Source: Heloderma charlesbogerti (Eukaryota; Chordata; Lepidosauria; Squamata; Helodermatidae). Taken from it: a DNA stretch of 64,000 nucleotides. Location of the stretch: assembly GCA_026122225.1 (NCBI GenBank), contig JANEZZ010000728.1, forward strand, positions 3,100,001 through 3,164,000, given 5' to 3'. Numbering within the stretch: position 1 is the first letter of the stretch; the number at the start of each line of letters is the position of its first letter. The notes beneath the pieces are model-generated. The model did no database searches. It worked only from the letters and a program-made list of their open reading frames with translations, and was not told the origin of the DNA. Both the position numbers and the translations under genes were made by a program. Shown here one piece after another: positions 11,265 to 22,153 of the stretch.

Positions 11265-11700
11265 TCTGAGTCAAGCTTAGGTTCTTTAGAAGTTGTGCAG
11301 CACACTGCCATACGAAACTATGGAAGACTTCAGCTGGTCAGAATGCCATGGGCCAATGGTGACGGTGAATTCCTTGTTACAGTGCTGACTCTGGCTACCA
11401 GTCTGTGTCCAGGCACAATTCAAGGTGCTGCTTATGACCTATAAAACCCTACATGACTTGAAAGCAGGCTATTTGGGAGGCCGCATTCTCCCATACAAAC
11501 CTGCTTGCATTTTAATATCTTTGGGGGAGGTCCCACCACCATCAGAGGCACATTTGGTGGGGACGGGAGAGAGGGCCTTCTCAGTGGCCACTCCCAGGCT
11601 CTGGAATTCCCTACCAAGGGAGACCAGGGTGGCTCCTTTGTTGGCAAAGATGTTTTCATTCAGGCAGGCCTTTGTTGTTGCTTCCCAGAGCAAAAAGCAG
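11265..11700 (+). mobile_element. L2-like LINE, C-terminal fragment
   Basis: Interrupted frames encode the C-terminal part of an L2-clade ORF: VVQHTA, then (frame change) FKVLLMTYKTLHDLKAGYLG and RAFSVATPRLWNSLPRETRV, which match RAFSVVAPQIWNELPSEV of the L2 at 26600-29548. It belongs to a different subfamily from that copy. No RT core is present. Confidence 0.8.
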
Positions 11701-11788
11701 TCCCCAAGCGATTTACACACACAGTACAGAAATCCATTATTACTATTAATGAATATTAATACTGAATTGATACGCAGAACAAAGGCAG

Positions 11789-11791
<3 letters not shown>

Positions 11792-11822
<31 letters not shown>
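11792..11822. repeat. (CA)n microsatellite
   Basis: About fifteen uninterrupted AC units. Confidence 0.95.
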
Positions 11823-11826
<4 letters not shown>

Positions 11827-12740
11827 TATGCTGAAGACTTGCTTAAGACCATGGACTCAAGTGTTGAAGCAAGGCACAAAAGAAGTCCAGCTCATCAAAG
11901 GAATAAGCACAAACCTATTTTGAATGGTGTATGCAACAGCTGAGCCAAATTCCTTCTATACAAGATGGGCCAGCATCTCTTGATTGGATCAGACAGGAAC
12001 CTAGGTGAACTGACTATGGAAAAGATTTAATGCAAAAAGTAACATTTAGGGACTGGAACAAAACTGGTCACAAGGAGAACTTTTATCCTTTTAAAATGAG
12101 GCCCATGCTAGAATTCACACATCAACAGTGATTTTTCTGTATGATAAACTGTGTATTGCTCTACACCTGCACAAAGTTAACAAGTGCCTAACTGCCATAG
12201 GAAATGTGAAGCGCATTTTACTAATATAAGCACATGCAATTGACATTGGGACAGGAGGAGACAGAACTGAGACTGCATATATGGTTTGGTATGCTTATAT
12301 CTTAAAATCACTTGTGAATATTATGTTAGTGTTGAATCAGTATGATTTTGTAGTTCAAAGTCTGAAGCATCAGTTTTCCATCTCTTTGTTCTAGGGACAT
12401 TAAAATGGTACAATTATGTACTTAACTGGATTTGTCAAGTTCACACCTATGCAGTTGTATTTGCACCAGATATGCCAATGAAGCAAGAAATTACAGGACG
12501 TGTAGCAAACACCAGGGACGAAGGAAGCGGCCTTATTTACCATTCGCCCATCTAGCCTGGCATTGTTGACACTGACTGCCAGCAGCTCTCCAGGGCAGGA
12601 AGCAATTTTTCCAGTGCGACCTGGAGATGCCAGGGATCGCACTTGGGACCTTGTGCATGCAAAGCAGGAGCTCTTACCACTGTTGTTTCAGAAGATGGAC
12701 GCTACATCACGGAAATGAGTTGGAATTTATAAATCAAGGG

Positions 12741-12836
12741 CAGTCTTCCCCTACCCAGCGCCTTCCAGATGTGTTGGCAGGGATGATGGGAATTGTAGTC
12801 CAACACATCTGGAGGGCGCCGGGTAGGGGAAGGCCG
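12741..12836. mobile_element. Short palindromic MITE (96 bp)
   Basis: The arms CTTCCCCTACCCAGCGCC and GGCGCCGGGTAGGGGAAGG are near-perfect inverted repeats. The interior shows the CCAGATGTGTTGGCA and GTAGTCCAACACATCTGG stems shared with the hAT-like elements at 18257, 36645 and 50742. Confidence 0.8.
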
Positions 12837-12939
12837 ATCTAGAATATAAAGACTCCCGATTGTGGGCGGGTTGCTGCCAAGTTAAGAGTCGTCACAATAA
12901 AGCAGGCAGGTTTCAAGAAGGCCATGTCCAGGTGAGGGC

Positions 12940-13390
12940 TGCAACAGGCTCGAGCAGGTGGGCGCTGCTCAGAGAGCTCCGGAGGCTGCCTCGTGGCGTG
13001 CCTGAAGCCCCTCTGGAAAGCCCAGCTGATCCACGGCCGCTCTGTCTTTGCACCGCTCGAGGCACAAACGGCAGCTACTTCCCAAGTCCTTTGCTTGGGC
13101 TGCGATTTTTAACGCCAAAACCGCCCCGGGGCCTCGCCAAGAACGCGCCACGCCGCCGCTGGCCACACCAGGACTAGCGCCGCCGGACATTTTTCCCAGA
13201 CGCAACTCAGGCAGAACGCGGCGAGGGAAGCCCGCCCGCCGCCCTGCCTGTCTGGACCCAGCCTGGAGGCCAGCGCCGCCAGGAGGATCCTGGAAGCCCC
13301 GAGGGAGAGAGAAAAGCAGCTTGAGAGGAAGAGGGGGCGCCCTGGCTTTGCTTCAGGCCGCCACCAGCCAAACCCTTGTTCACTACGGGT
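12940..13390. promoter_or_regulatory. GC- and CpG-rich block, possible promoter
   Basis: This stretch is much richer in G+C and CpG than its surroundings (for example AACGCGCCACGCCGCCGC and GAACGCGGCGAGGGAAGCC). Overlapping open frames on both strands are a by-product of base composition; none shows a known motif. It could be a CpG-island promoter or a GC-rich transposon body. Direction is unknown. Confidence 0.4.
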
Positions 13391-13441
13391 GCAATCCTAT
13401 GCATGTTTAGGCAGAAAAAAGTCCTACATCTCCCAGAAGTC
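13388..13441. mobile_element. Half of a GCAATCCTATGCATG palindromic MITE
   Basis: GGGTGCAATCCTATGCATG, then GTCCTACATCTCCCAGAAG, matches one arm of the full palindrome at 36187-36314. Confidence 0.7.
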
Positions 13442-13815
13442 GGTTTCTCCGGAGGTGCTTCCAGATGAAGCTTTTATGGCACCCTGCCTTGTTCATGGAC
13501 TGTCAGAGGTCCAGACAACATCATCTTCCACTTCTAACCCTGCCATGTTTTCCCACCCCTTCCATCTTTTTTCTTACCGTGAAAATGCGTTAAGGGGGCA
13601 CCCAGATGGAGGGAGCTAGGGCTACCAATCAGAAGGCATTGTGCAGCTATTCCATGTGTTTTTCCTTAACGGATTTTCCGTGGTAAGAAAAAAGAGAAAT
13701 GATGGGAAGACACGGGAGGCTTATGAGTGGAAGATGGTGTCGTCTGGTCATCCCACACCCCGTGAATGAGGCACAGCAATAGCACCATCGATGCCTAGCC
13801 TGGAACCACTCTTAG

Positions 13816-14180
13816 GGTTTCTTCACACAGACCTTTTATCCTGCAATTGAGACTGCTCACTCACGGAAGTTTGCGGGCCCTTTAAATGTCGTCGTGAACC
13901 TCCTGACTTGCGCTAAAGGACCTTTGTTCCATTTTTAAATAGATAGCAGATAATGAGCTATCAAATTACCCCACTTGTGTTCTGCTTGAGTTCCCTCCTT
14001 GAAAAAGGAAAAGCCTCCAGAAGAGGAGTTAGATCAATGAAAGATAATGGAAGATGCAGATACTGGGAAAGGGGAGGGGGGAAAGGAAGCACGCATAAAG
14101 GGAGGCAGTTGTGGCCCTGCATTTAAAACAGAAGCAGAACGTCCCATTTAAATGCAGAATTTTAGGCTGGGGTAGAGATG
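13816..14180 (+). mobile_element. MITE, GGGCTTCTTCACAC family, ~365 bp
   Basis: The 5' end GGTTTCTTCACACAGACC and 3' end GGTAGAGATG are imperfect inverted termini. The flanks ACTCTTAG (13808-13815) and GCTCTTAG (14180-14187) match at 7 of 8 bases, which suggests an 8-bp target duplication of hAT type. Internal landmarks are TTTTATCCTGCAATTGAG, GAAGTTTGCGGGCCCTTTA and AATGAGCTATCAAATTACCC. No coding capacity. Confidence 0.85.
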
Positions 14181-14602
14181 CTCTTAGTGAGACACAGCTT
14201 ATCATCTGAAGGAAAACAATCATGATCAGACTGTATACTTATGATGCTAGACAGAAAATGAACTATTGAAGTGCATGGAAGGTACTCTTGAGCAAACACG
14301 CATGCATATGAGAATGACTATATAGTTTATCCTTCAAACCTAATACTGGGGCAGTGTCACGGGTAGGCATGTCAGGCACCTGTTGAGGGCCCACGCCCTA
14401 GAAGGGGTCCACTGATAAGAGCCCTCTGGACCTGCTCCTCCCCTTTATCTTGCAACCTGCTTGTTCACTTGCTTCTTGCCCTGGCCCAGAAAATGGTGGT
14501 GGTGAGAAGGCTGTGTGCCTGCCAAGCAAGCAAGTTGCAGCAATGATGAGGAAGAAGATGAGGAGCAGAAGCAGCTGACTGCCAGCAGGCGGCAATGGTG
14601 GT

Positions 14603-14634
14603 GAGAAGAGGGAGGGAGGGAGGGAGGGAGGGGA
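14603..14634. repeat. (GGGA)n repeat
   Basis: Seven GAGG units in a purine-rich tract. Confidence 0.85.
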
Positions 14635-14748
14635 TCCAGTAAGGATGTCTTGCCAAGGCCCCTCCAAAGCATTGCCTGACGCATCCCCTTATGAAGCAAT
14701 ATAAACAAGCAACAACCAAAATAGACATTACATTGCAGGAACCCATAA

Positions 14749-14766
14749 TGTGTGTGTGTGTGTGGG
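14749..14766. repeat. (GT)n microsatellite
   Basis: Short GT run followed by G8. Confidence 0.85.
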
Positions 14767-15519
14767 GGGAAGGGTTAAACCCTCCCTAGCTCTCATGCTA
14801 GGGTCCAGCTCTGGGCCAGGCTGTCTGTACCTACTCTAGACGTAGCTGGGAGATATGGCTTTAAAGTAATGTCTGTTTTGGCCCCGAGACATGGTAAGAA
14901 TAAGAACTTGATCCTGAATTCTCACATGTTCTCATCCTCACTTTTTCCAAAATTGCACCACCATTCTCCCCAACTCTGGTTAACTAGAGAGAATACTCCC
15001 CAGGTACCTGCTTTCAGTGGGAGAGATAAGCAGCACCAAAGCAAATGCTAAGTGAAATGTCTTTCCTGGCGGGATTGAGTAACCACATGCAGTTGCCACA
15101 CAGCTGAGTTCAAAGTAACAAGATAGACCTTACCGTAAAACATGGATCTCTTCCTAGAATGGTACAGAATGAAAAAAAAAAGTATTTGTCCTTGTTTGGC
15201 CTTGCTTTTGGCAATCAAAAATGTGTTTTCTAGTGCAGAAATGATTAGAAAAAAGGCGAAGCTTGCAAAGCTTTCAGAAGCAAAAAAAAAAAAAAAAGTA
15301 AGAAAAGACTTGTTGAACACCGTAGTTGGAACAGGTATAGTACTCATTTGATTCTAGAGCTTACTTCAGGCTTTAAACAAAAACGGAGGGAAGCAACCCC
15401 AAAGATCATATATGACTGGCAAAAACACCAGAACCATCATATTATATCTGGTGCTGTGCTACTTATCATAAATAAGGAAAAAATGTGGTCAAGATATAAG
15501 CAACTAAAACCAGGTGAAT

Positions 15520-15893
15520 CAGACATCCTATGTAGAGCAGGAGGAGTGCAGAGGTGATCTTTGCCTCTGTGCTCCTCCCGCTCTGCATTTTTGCAAAACG
15601 GGTGTTTTTGCCCATCTAGCTGGCTGGGGCTCTCTGGAGCAGGAGGGAAGGAGGCTGGGGAGGCCTTTGTAAGCTGGCCTCCCCAGTCCCTGCCCACAGA
15701 ATTGCCCCATTCTCCTCCTCCTCCCCCTCCCTGAGGTTGCCAGTGTGGTTCTATCTCCGTGCCAGTGGGAGGGGCGGGGGCAGGGAGCTCGGACTCCTGG
15801 GTCTGAGGCCAGAGTATTGTCTCCAACCTCATATCCAGGAATTTGAACTATCCAAAGGCCCCTAGATGCTGTCTAGGGGCCCTAGGATTGTTC
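15520..15893. mobile_element. GC-rich palindromic MITE (CAATCCTA family), tentative
   Basis: The left arm ACATCCTATGTAGAGCAGG with hairpin GAGTGCAGAGG/CCTCTGTGCTCC, a central GGCTGGGGAGGCC/GGCCTCCCCAGTCC stem, and the right end CCCTAGGATTGTTCTCC follow the same design as the segments at 32150, 34265 and 45500. Exact boundaries are uncertain. Confidence 0.5.
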
Positions 15894-17230
15894 TCCTTGA
15901 GGGTAACCAGAGTACAGCACTATGAAGCTTTATCCTAATAGATGTTCTGCCCTCTTTTTAGAATAGTATGTGTACAACATGTTTCATGACAGCATAACAT
16001 GATGCTTTTATTGTGTTTTTCTGAAATGTTGACTGTCTTGACTTTGATAAGTGGAAATGTGGGATATAAATTATTCTAATACACAAATAAACAAAACAAT
16101 GGAACTACTAGGCTTCAAAGTTTTCTGCCTTTGCTGTATCAGTTGACTTGATTCTGCAGCAAGTATTTACAGGCACACAGATGGTTTAAAAAGAAATGAT
16201 TCCAGGAAATCAAGAACACCACAGATTGAGAAATGGCCTGTTAAATTAGCCATATTCTATTTAATTTGTCCATAACATTTTTAAAGATTGTGTGATAACT
16301 AGTCATGCCGCCAGATGCAATGTGATTCTTCTGACCTTTATTCACTAAAGTACACATTGGCAGATGGTTTGCTTTCAAACTAATTACAGACTAGCAGTCC
16401 TAGCCAATTCACCCTCTCACTTGCGAAAGGATTTTCTTTTCCCCCACATTTCAGTATTCCTTGGAAGAGAATCACAGCATGAATGACTTAACATTTGGTT
16501 GTTAAGATACCTGTAACATCCCCCTAATTTTCAACCAATTCGGTCATTGTAAGTTTGATAGTATTTAGAAGGGGTGGTGAAATGAACACCATCCATTCAT
16601 ACATTCAGCCTGAGGATGGAGGGGACATTGGGAGCATGCCTGCCCCCCCTGTCATTTCTGCATTAGGAATCCCTTTTCCAATTGCCTGTCAATGTGCATG
16701 CAGCTGTACATGCTTAAGTGCAGGGTCCCTGAGCAGATGGAGAACTTATGTGCACACAGCTCCCCTTTCAGATCTCATGGTAAAGAAAACACAGACATGG
16801 GGGAATACATGGACATTGGGGGCAGCAGGCTCAGTCCTCCTTGCCCTTCCATGTGTTGGGGAAACACTTGGAGGTGTTTGTTTGAACACTATTTACAAGC
16901 AGTAGTATCCAAGTGAAGAATCGGTCAGCTGCAGTGACCAGACCTTCCTTCAGCATCACTATCAGATAGCAACGTTGCAGAAGAGAGTGCACAACATCAT
17001 CTTCAATGCATGATCAGTCACTGTAGGTGATCAGGCTTCCGATATGGTGTACTTTATCAATAGCCATTTTCTCCCCTATTGACACCATTTGTTCACTCAT
17101 TTTTTCCTGGGAATCCAGACAAAATTCTGCCTAAACCACTGCATTCCTGTTTTCTCCCCAGTGTTGTTGTTGCCTTCTTCTGCTTCTGCTTCTGTTGGTT
17201 TGTAGCCATCTTTAGATCTTCCTTCTAGCA

Positions 17231-17356
17231 CAGGGGTTGGCAGCTTGGACCCCACAGACCCCACAATGCCCATCATTCTTCACCATTGCCTATGCTGGCT
17301 AGGGCTGATGGAAGTTGTTGGCTAAAACATCTGAAGGGCCTCAAGTTGCCCACTCC
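17231..17356. mobile_element. hAT-like MITE with perfect 8-bp target duplication
   Basis: The element starts CAGGGGTTGGCAGCTTGG and ends TTGCCCACTC, with an internal GGCTAGGGCTGATGG palindrome. It is flanked by TTCTAGCA on both sides (17223-17230 and 17357-17364). The duplicate copy B has the empty site, a single CCTTCTAGCA on its minus strand at 39043-39052. Confidence 0.9.
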
Positions 17357-17461
17357 TTCTAGCAGAATTGCAGTGCAAAACTTTCTTATGGGTACAGACT
17401 GTGACGCAGAGGAGTAGTCAGTGACGTGGTTGGTGACAGTCTATAACTCCACCTTTCCGCA

Positions 17462-18145
17462 TTACCCTTTATTTATTTAAACTATTTCCAGGCCACCTTT
17501 CAGCGCAAGAGCCCTCTGAAGTCGGCTTGCAACAATAAAATAGACTGCTACAATTCCATAAAAACAACAATCTAAAATACAACATCAGGGGAAGGCCAGA
17601 GTAAACAAGTAGGTTTTCAGAGTCTTCCTAAAAAGCTGTAATGTTGGGGACTGACAGATCCTCAATGGCAATCCATACCAGAGGTGTGAGGCCACTGCAG
17701 AAAAGGCCCTATCTTGTGTACTTGCCCACCTAACCGCCCTTGAAGTTGGGGAAGTGAGAAAGGCCTCTGTTGCTGTTCTTAAAGTGCAAGCTGACCGATA
17801 TGGGTGAAGGCGGTCCAAGTATTTTGGTCCCAAACCATTTAAGGCTTTAAAGATTTTTTTTAAAACACAGCACTTTAAATTGCACTTGGAAACACACTGG
17901 TAACCAGTGCAGCTGGCACAGCATAGGTGATATATGATCTGATTACCTCAACCCACCAACACTTGGGCGGCTGCACCAGTTGAAGTTTCTGAGCAGTCTT
18001 TAAAGGCAGCCCCATGTACACCATATTGCACTAGTCTATCCTGGACATCACCAGTGCGTGGGTAACTGAGGCAAGGTCCGTCCTCTCCAGATGGGGCTGC
18101 AGCTGGTGTATCAGCCCAAGCTGCGAACATGCACTCCTCTCTGCT
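17462..18145 (-). mobile_element. L2-like LINE, 3' fragment
   Basis: The minus strand encodes the C terminus of an L2-clade ORF (DRLHPYRSACTLR and RAFSAVASHLWYGLPLRI), preceded by noncoding-looking remnants of the region upstream (LNGLGPKYLDR-like) and followed by an A/T-rich 3' end. It interrupts copy A between CCCTTTAT and TCTGCTTTCTTGTGAAAC; copy B has the two flanks close together near 38915-38945. Confidence 0.8.
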
Positions 18146-18256
18146 TTCTTGTGAAACCGATGAATAAGTGGAAAGTCTTGTCAGTTTCAGTGCTAACCAT
18201 TTTTAGTTTTTCTTAATTAAAAATTTGCTGGTTGTGCCAGCACTATGAATGTAAAC

Positions 18257-18391
18257 CAGGGATAGGCAACTTGGGTCCTCCATATGTTTTGGACTACACC
18301 TCCTATAATCCCCAACCATTGGCCATGCTAACTGGAGCTTATGGGAATTGTAGTCCAAAACATATAGAGGGTGCCAGGTTGCTTACCCCAG
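18257..18391. mobile_element. hAT-like palindromic MITE
   Basis: It starts CAGGGATAGGCAACTTGGG and ends GGTTGCTTACCCCAG, with arms GTTTTGGACTACACC and GGAATTGTAGTCCAAAAC. Flanks ATGTAAAC (18249-18256) and ATATAAAC (18392-18399) match at 7 of 8 bases. The 8-bp duplication points to hAT. Confidence 0.9.
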
Positions 18392-18957
18392 ATATAAACC
18401 ATTTTGAACAAAAGCAAGCCCTTTTGAATTAAATAAAGCCCTCCCCCTCACTGGAGCTGATACCACAATATATCCTTAAGCCTTCCCTTGCTGCTGCCCC
18501 CTGGGAACAACCCACCACCGGAATGAATGAGGTGGCTGGCAGCAACTCCCACAAATTGACTGGAAAGGTTTTTGGCCAAGGCACAAATGCCAGGGCTTAG
18601 GAGAATGGAACAGGCAGCATATGAGATCATTTGACTTCTTTCAGGAGGAGTTTGGAAAAAGAGAAATGGAGCCCAACTCCACCAGAGGTTTCCAAGGGCA
18701 AACCAAGGGGGAAAAGAGAGTACTTCCAGATAAAACAATTTTTTAAAATGTACTCCTAGTGATTACATAATGCTTAATTGCCACAAAAGAGGGCTTGAAC
18801 TAGTATAGCGTTAACAAACCATAACTGAAACCAACAAACACTTTTTATTGTCTTGAAGCAGCTAGGGCTATAGTTACCACACCATAACATTATATTTATT
18901 AAATGGAATCTCAGTTTGTGTACATATACAGAGATTGTCCCATATTAATATCACATT

Positions 18958-19022
18958 ATACTTAGGCTGAGAGGTGAGCTTTATGGCTGAGGAGCGATTT
19001 GAATACAGGTCTCATGTCCTAG
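18958..19022 (-). mobile_element. SINE fragment in copy A
   Basis: The reverse complement gives a B-box-like TGTATTCAAATCGCTCC followed by TCAGCCATAAAGCTCACC, as in the other SINEs. It sits where copy B also has a SINE, so the SINE may predate the duplication. Confidence 0.5.
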
Positions 19023-19589
19023 TAGGTGGAGTGAAGCAGCTGCCTCAGGCAGCTGATTTTGGGTGCCAGGAAAGATAAGAATTTTTTAATTATTTAATTT
19101 ATTGTTCATGTATTTTCATGACCAGAGAAGGGGAGAGACATTTATGAGATTTTCTGCCTTAGACACCAACATAATTTTGCTGATCTTAGTTACTCTTCAC
19201 CTTGTCTTGGCAGGGTGGCGGGCAAGACCCCGTTTGCTCCTCTGCCTCAAATCACACAGCAAAACATTTTGGTCAGCCCTATGCATGCAGGTCTAAGGTA
19301 AAAGTGTATAGAACATGTGAAAGTCATGTAAATATACATGTATATTTATAAAACTAATGAGAGCTGAGGATAAATGCATTTTTGAACAAATGTTTTCCAA
19401 GTTGGATAAGGGTCTTTAGACATCGTGCTCAGAGCTAAACTGAGTTCTAGTTCTTTCCATGTAGCAGGGTTTTTGGACTCTGTCTGAAGAGCACAATGGA
19501 AGTGTCCAAGTATACTGTGTTGACTAAAGGACTGACATCTCACTTTTAAAGGTGTTTAACATATAGTAATGGGAATGTAAAATGGAACA

Positions 19590-19677
19590 GTGAAATAACT
19601 ATATCTATCTATATCATCTATCTATATCTATATCTATATCATCTATATCTATATCTATATCTATATATCTATATAAT
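19590..19677. repeat. (ATCTAT)n-type satellite
   Basis: Irregular run of TATCTA and TATATC units. Confidence 0.9.
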
Positions 19678-19736
19678 AAGCCTGCAGTTATCAGGATAAT
19701 AAGCCTGCAGTCACTTACAGCACCTAGGTTTACATC

Positions 19737-19963
19737 ATTTATTTATTTATTACATTTATATCCTGCTTTTTTTTCCTCCTTAAGGAATCCAAGGTGGCAT
19801 ACATAATTCTTCTCTCCATTTTATCCTCACAACAACCACCCTGGGTTGAGCATCTGTGTCTGGCCCAAAGTCACCCAGTGAGCTTCACAGCTGAGTGGAT
19901 TAGAACCAAAATCTCCCAACTCCAAGTACAATACTGTATCCACTACACCACACTGGCTTTTTC
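19737..19963 (-). mobile_element. tRNA-derived CORE/MIR-like SINE
   Basis: On the minus strand the head GTGGTGTAGTGGATA is a good A box and GGTTCTAATCC is a B box. The body has CACTGGGTGACTTTGGGCC, and the 3' end is GGATATAAATGTAATAAATA with (TAAA) tail. The best-preserved SINE in the window. Confidence 0.9.
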
Positions 19964-20339
19964 CATTTGTTTGGGATGATCTGGGTCACCGTGAAAATTA
20001 TTGAAGAATGTACTTTATTTAAGATAATTTGGATGAGAAATTAATTGGCTGGCTTTTCCTCCTATGAATTAAAATAAATCCTGTAATGTTTTCTAAATTT
20101 GCATATATTGATATAAACCAGCATATGCATATTTTATGCAGATGTGTGTCCTCTGTGGCTGGGCCCCAAATCTTTTAAGTTCTTAGCAATGTCCCTGCTT
20201 CCAACTTTCATTGAAATGTTATTGTTTATAGCCAATGGCCATTACAATTTAAACACAATAAAATATATTTGTAAAACATTGAACAATCAATCCGGTAAAG
20301 CACAAGTAAAGCCTTGGAAATACAAATAAGAAGTTTTAA

Positions 20340-20474
20340 GCATTCTAATTTCTTTTAAATTAGAAAACAAAACTCCCATTTGATTTTGTCACTGATATGA
20401 TTCAGAAAGGCCACTCTTAACTTCGCTGCAGCTAGTGTGAACAGAGCTACTCTGCAACTGATGAATTTATCTAT
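20340..20474 (-). mobile_element. Unassigned LINE, 3'-most coding part
   Basis: The minus strand reads DKFISCRVALFTLAAAKLRVAF, which joins in frame to LLADI at the far side of the MITE at 20475-20840. It is the C-terminal end of the LINE described at 20841-22000. Confidence 0.65.
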
Positions 20475-20840
20475 GGCTTTTTTCACATGGACTTTTATCC
20501 TGTGATTGAGATTGCTCCTTCACAGAAGTTTGCAGGCTCTTTACATGACGCTGTGAATCTCCAGGGCAACTCCTGCACTAAATGCCCTTTATTCTGTTTT
20601 TAAATAGATCGTAGATAATGAGCTATCAAATTACCCCGTTGTGTTCTGCTTGATTTCTCTCTGTGAAAAGAGGAAAAGCAGCAAGAAGAGGAGTGAGATC
20701 AATGAAAGATAATGGGAGACTCAGATACAGGGAGAAGTAGGAAAGGGGAGGGGGGAAAGGAAACGGGTGAAAAATGGAGTCGTTTAAATCCTGCATTTAA
20801 AACAGAACAAAAAGCCCCATTTTGGCTGGTGTAGAGATGC
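20475..20840 (+). mobile_element. MITE, GGGCTTCTTCACAC family, inserted in a LINE
   Basis: It starts GGCTTTTTTCACATGG and ends GGTGTAGAGATGC, with the same interior landmarks as 13816-14180. TCTAT flanks both sides (20470-20474 and 20841-20845). Removing it restores the LINE frame LLADI-DKFIS on the minus strand. Confidence 0.85.
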
Positions 20841-22000
20841 TCTATATCTGCCAGCAGCCATCTGATCTTAAGGTCATCTGATAGGCTTTCTAGAGAGGTC
20901 TGAAAAGGGGGAATAAACTTAACCCTAGGCAAATTATATAGAGGGCAGTATAACATATTGTGCACCACATCTTCAATTTGGCCTAATCGACATACACAGA
21001 AACAATCTTTTGCTGGCTTTTTAGAAAATCTGCCAGCCAGATATTCAGTGGGCATCAGCTGAAATCTGAGGTGAGTAAAAGCACACCTTACAGGGAAGAA
21101 GGTATTCCTGCAAGAAGGTGGCCCTTTCATGGGCTAGCTTAATTTTGGCATATCAATAGCAGACTTACAGTTCTTTATATATGCAGATTGTCTCTTAGCA
21201 TCTTCAAAAAAGATTATGTCCTTGACCTGATCTTACACAGATGCATCCTGCATCATAATTACTGGGGAGATCAAATAGCTCCGCATCAAACATCTGCATG
21301 ATTATACCCAACCTTCTCTGTTCTGTAGATTGAAAAGGCACAGCTTTGCTAAATAATGATGCGGAATCAATAATAGCTTTTTCTAGTACAATATGAAGGA
21401 TTTATGTAGGCATGCTTTTAAAGAGGGAAGGCCTAGTTCACTCCTTAATACTGCACCGGGTGTACTGTGTGCTAGTGCCAAAATCAGGCGCAAGAACTTA
21501 TTTTAATTACATCAAATTCATCTCTGCAATGACCACCCCAAATTGCTGCTCCAAATAGAAGGTGGGATACAACCTGGGTGAGGTAAACTTTTAGCATTGG
21601 TTCTACTAAGCGGTGGCCCTCAGTATGATAAAGCTTCTTTATGGGCCTCAATGAGTGGGCGGCTAAAGATGAAATTGCCTCAAGGTGGGCATGCCATAAG
21701 GTATCTTCAGAAAAATGAAGCCCTAAATATTTAAATGAGCAACACTGTTCTATATTGTATCCATCCAGAGCCCCTTAAAGTTGTTCATGCTTCTTGGCAA
21801 ACACAACCACTTTAGCCTTACTATAATTAATGATAGGCCTTCTTGCTTACAGTAAGTTCCAAATTTGGTAAGAAATATTCTCATGCCTATTTGAGACAAA
21901 GAAATGAGGGCCATATCATCTGCATAAAGCAGAACTGGGATCTTCTGTTTCCCAATAGTGACAGGGGAGGGGGGGAGAGGAATTCCTGAATTATGTCATT
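20841..22000 (-). mobile_element. Unassigned non-LTR retrotransposon (I/Vingi-like?), RT C-terminal part
   Basis: The minus strand carries recognisable but frame-broken RT sequence: LLYADDMALIS (catalytic motif C) near 21905-21940, then KYLG-like and LFGAAIWGG-like segments, FLRLILALAHSTPGAVLRSELGLPSL near 21430-21510, and a C-terminal CVCRLGQIEDVVHNMLYCP, a CxC...H...C knuckle at about 20935-21000. The knuckle and order fit the I/R1/Vingi side of the LINEs and not BovB, CR1 or L2. I do not claim a family. The upstream RT part lies at 23361-23597, beyond the CR1 insertion. Confidence 0.7.
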
Positions 22001-22037
22001 TCATAGAATCATAGAATAGTAGGGTTGGAAGGGGCCT

Positions 22038-22104
22038 ATTTATTGCATTTCTATACCGCCCCATAGCCGAAGCTCCCTGGGTAGTTTTACAGAGGTGCAC
22101 AGAA
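22038..22104 (-). mobile_element. L2 3'-tail fragment nested in CR1
   Basis: The minus strand reads the L2 end (CCGAAGCTCCCTGGGTAG on plus; CGGCTATGGGGCGGTATAG in sense) as at 29490-29520. The CR1 text GGGGCC...ATCGAGTCC is split by it, and GCCTAT occurs at both edges, a possible short target duplication. Confidence 0.8.
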
Positions 22105-22153
22105 GCCTATAAGACCATCGAGTCCAACACCCTACTCAATGCAGGAATCCAAG

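Larger units (their letters stand above)
15930..19020. repeat. Inverted duplication, copy A
   Basis: This region aligns in order, as reverse complement, with 37060-43620. Examples: 16060-16110 with 40205-40257, 16230-16440 with 39870-40070, 16580-16915 with 39405-39655, 16990-17110 with 39190-39305, 17365-17460 with 38960-39042, 18146-18256 with 38800-38915, and 18620-18880 with 37655-37890. Copy A alone carries the insertions at 17231-17356, 17462-18145 and 18257-18391. No shared coding exon was recognised. Confidence 0.85.

Noticed and set aside
14398..14746. Three overlapping minus-strand frames of ~90 codons
   Set aside because: They read through a GGGA repeat in all phases with low-complexity Ser/Leu/Pro content.
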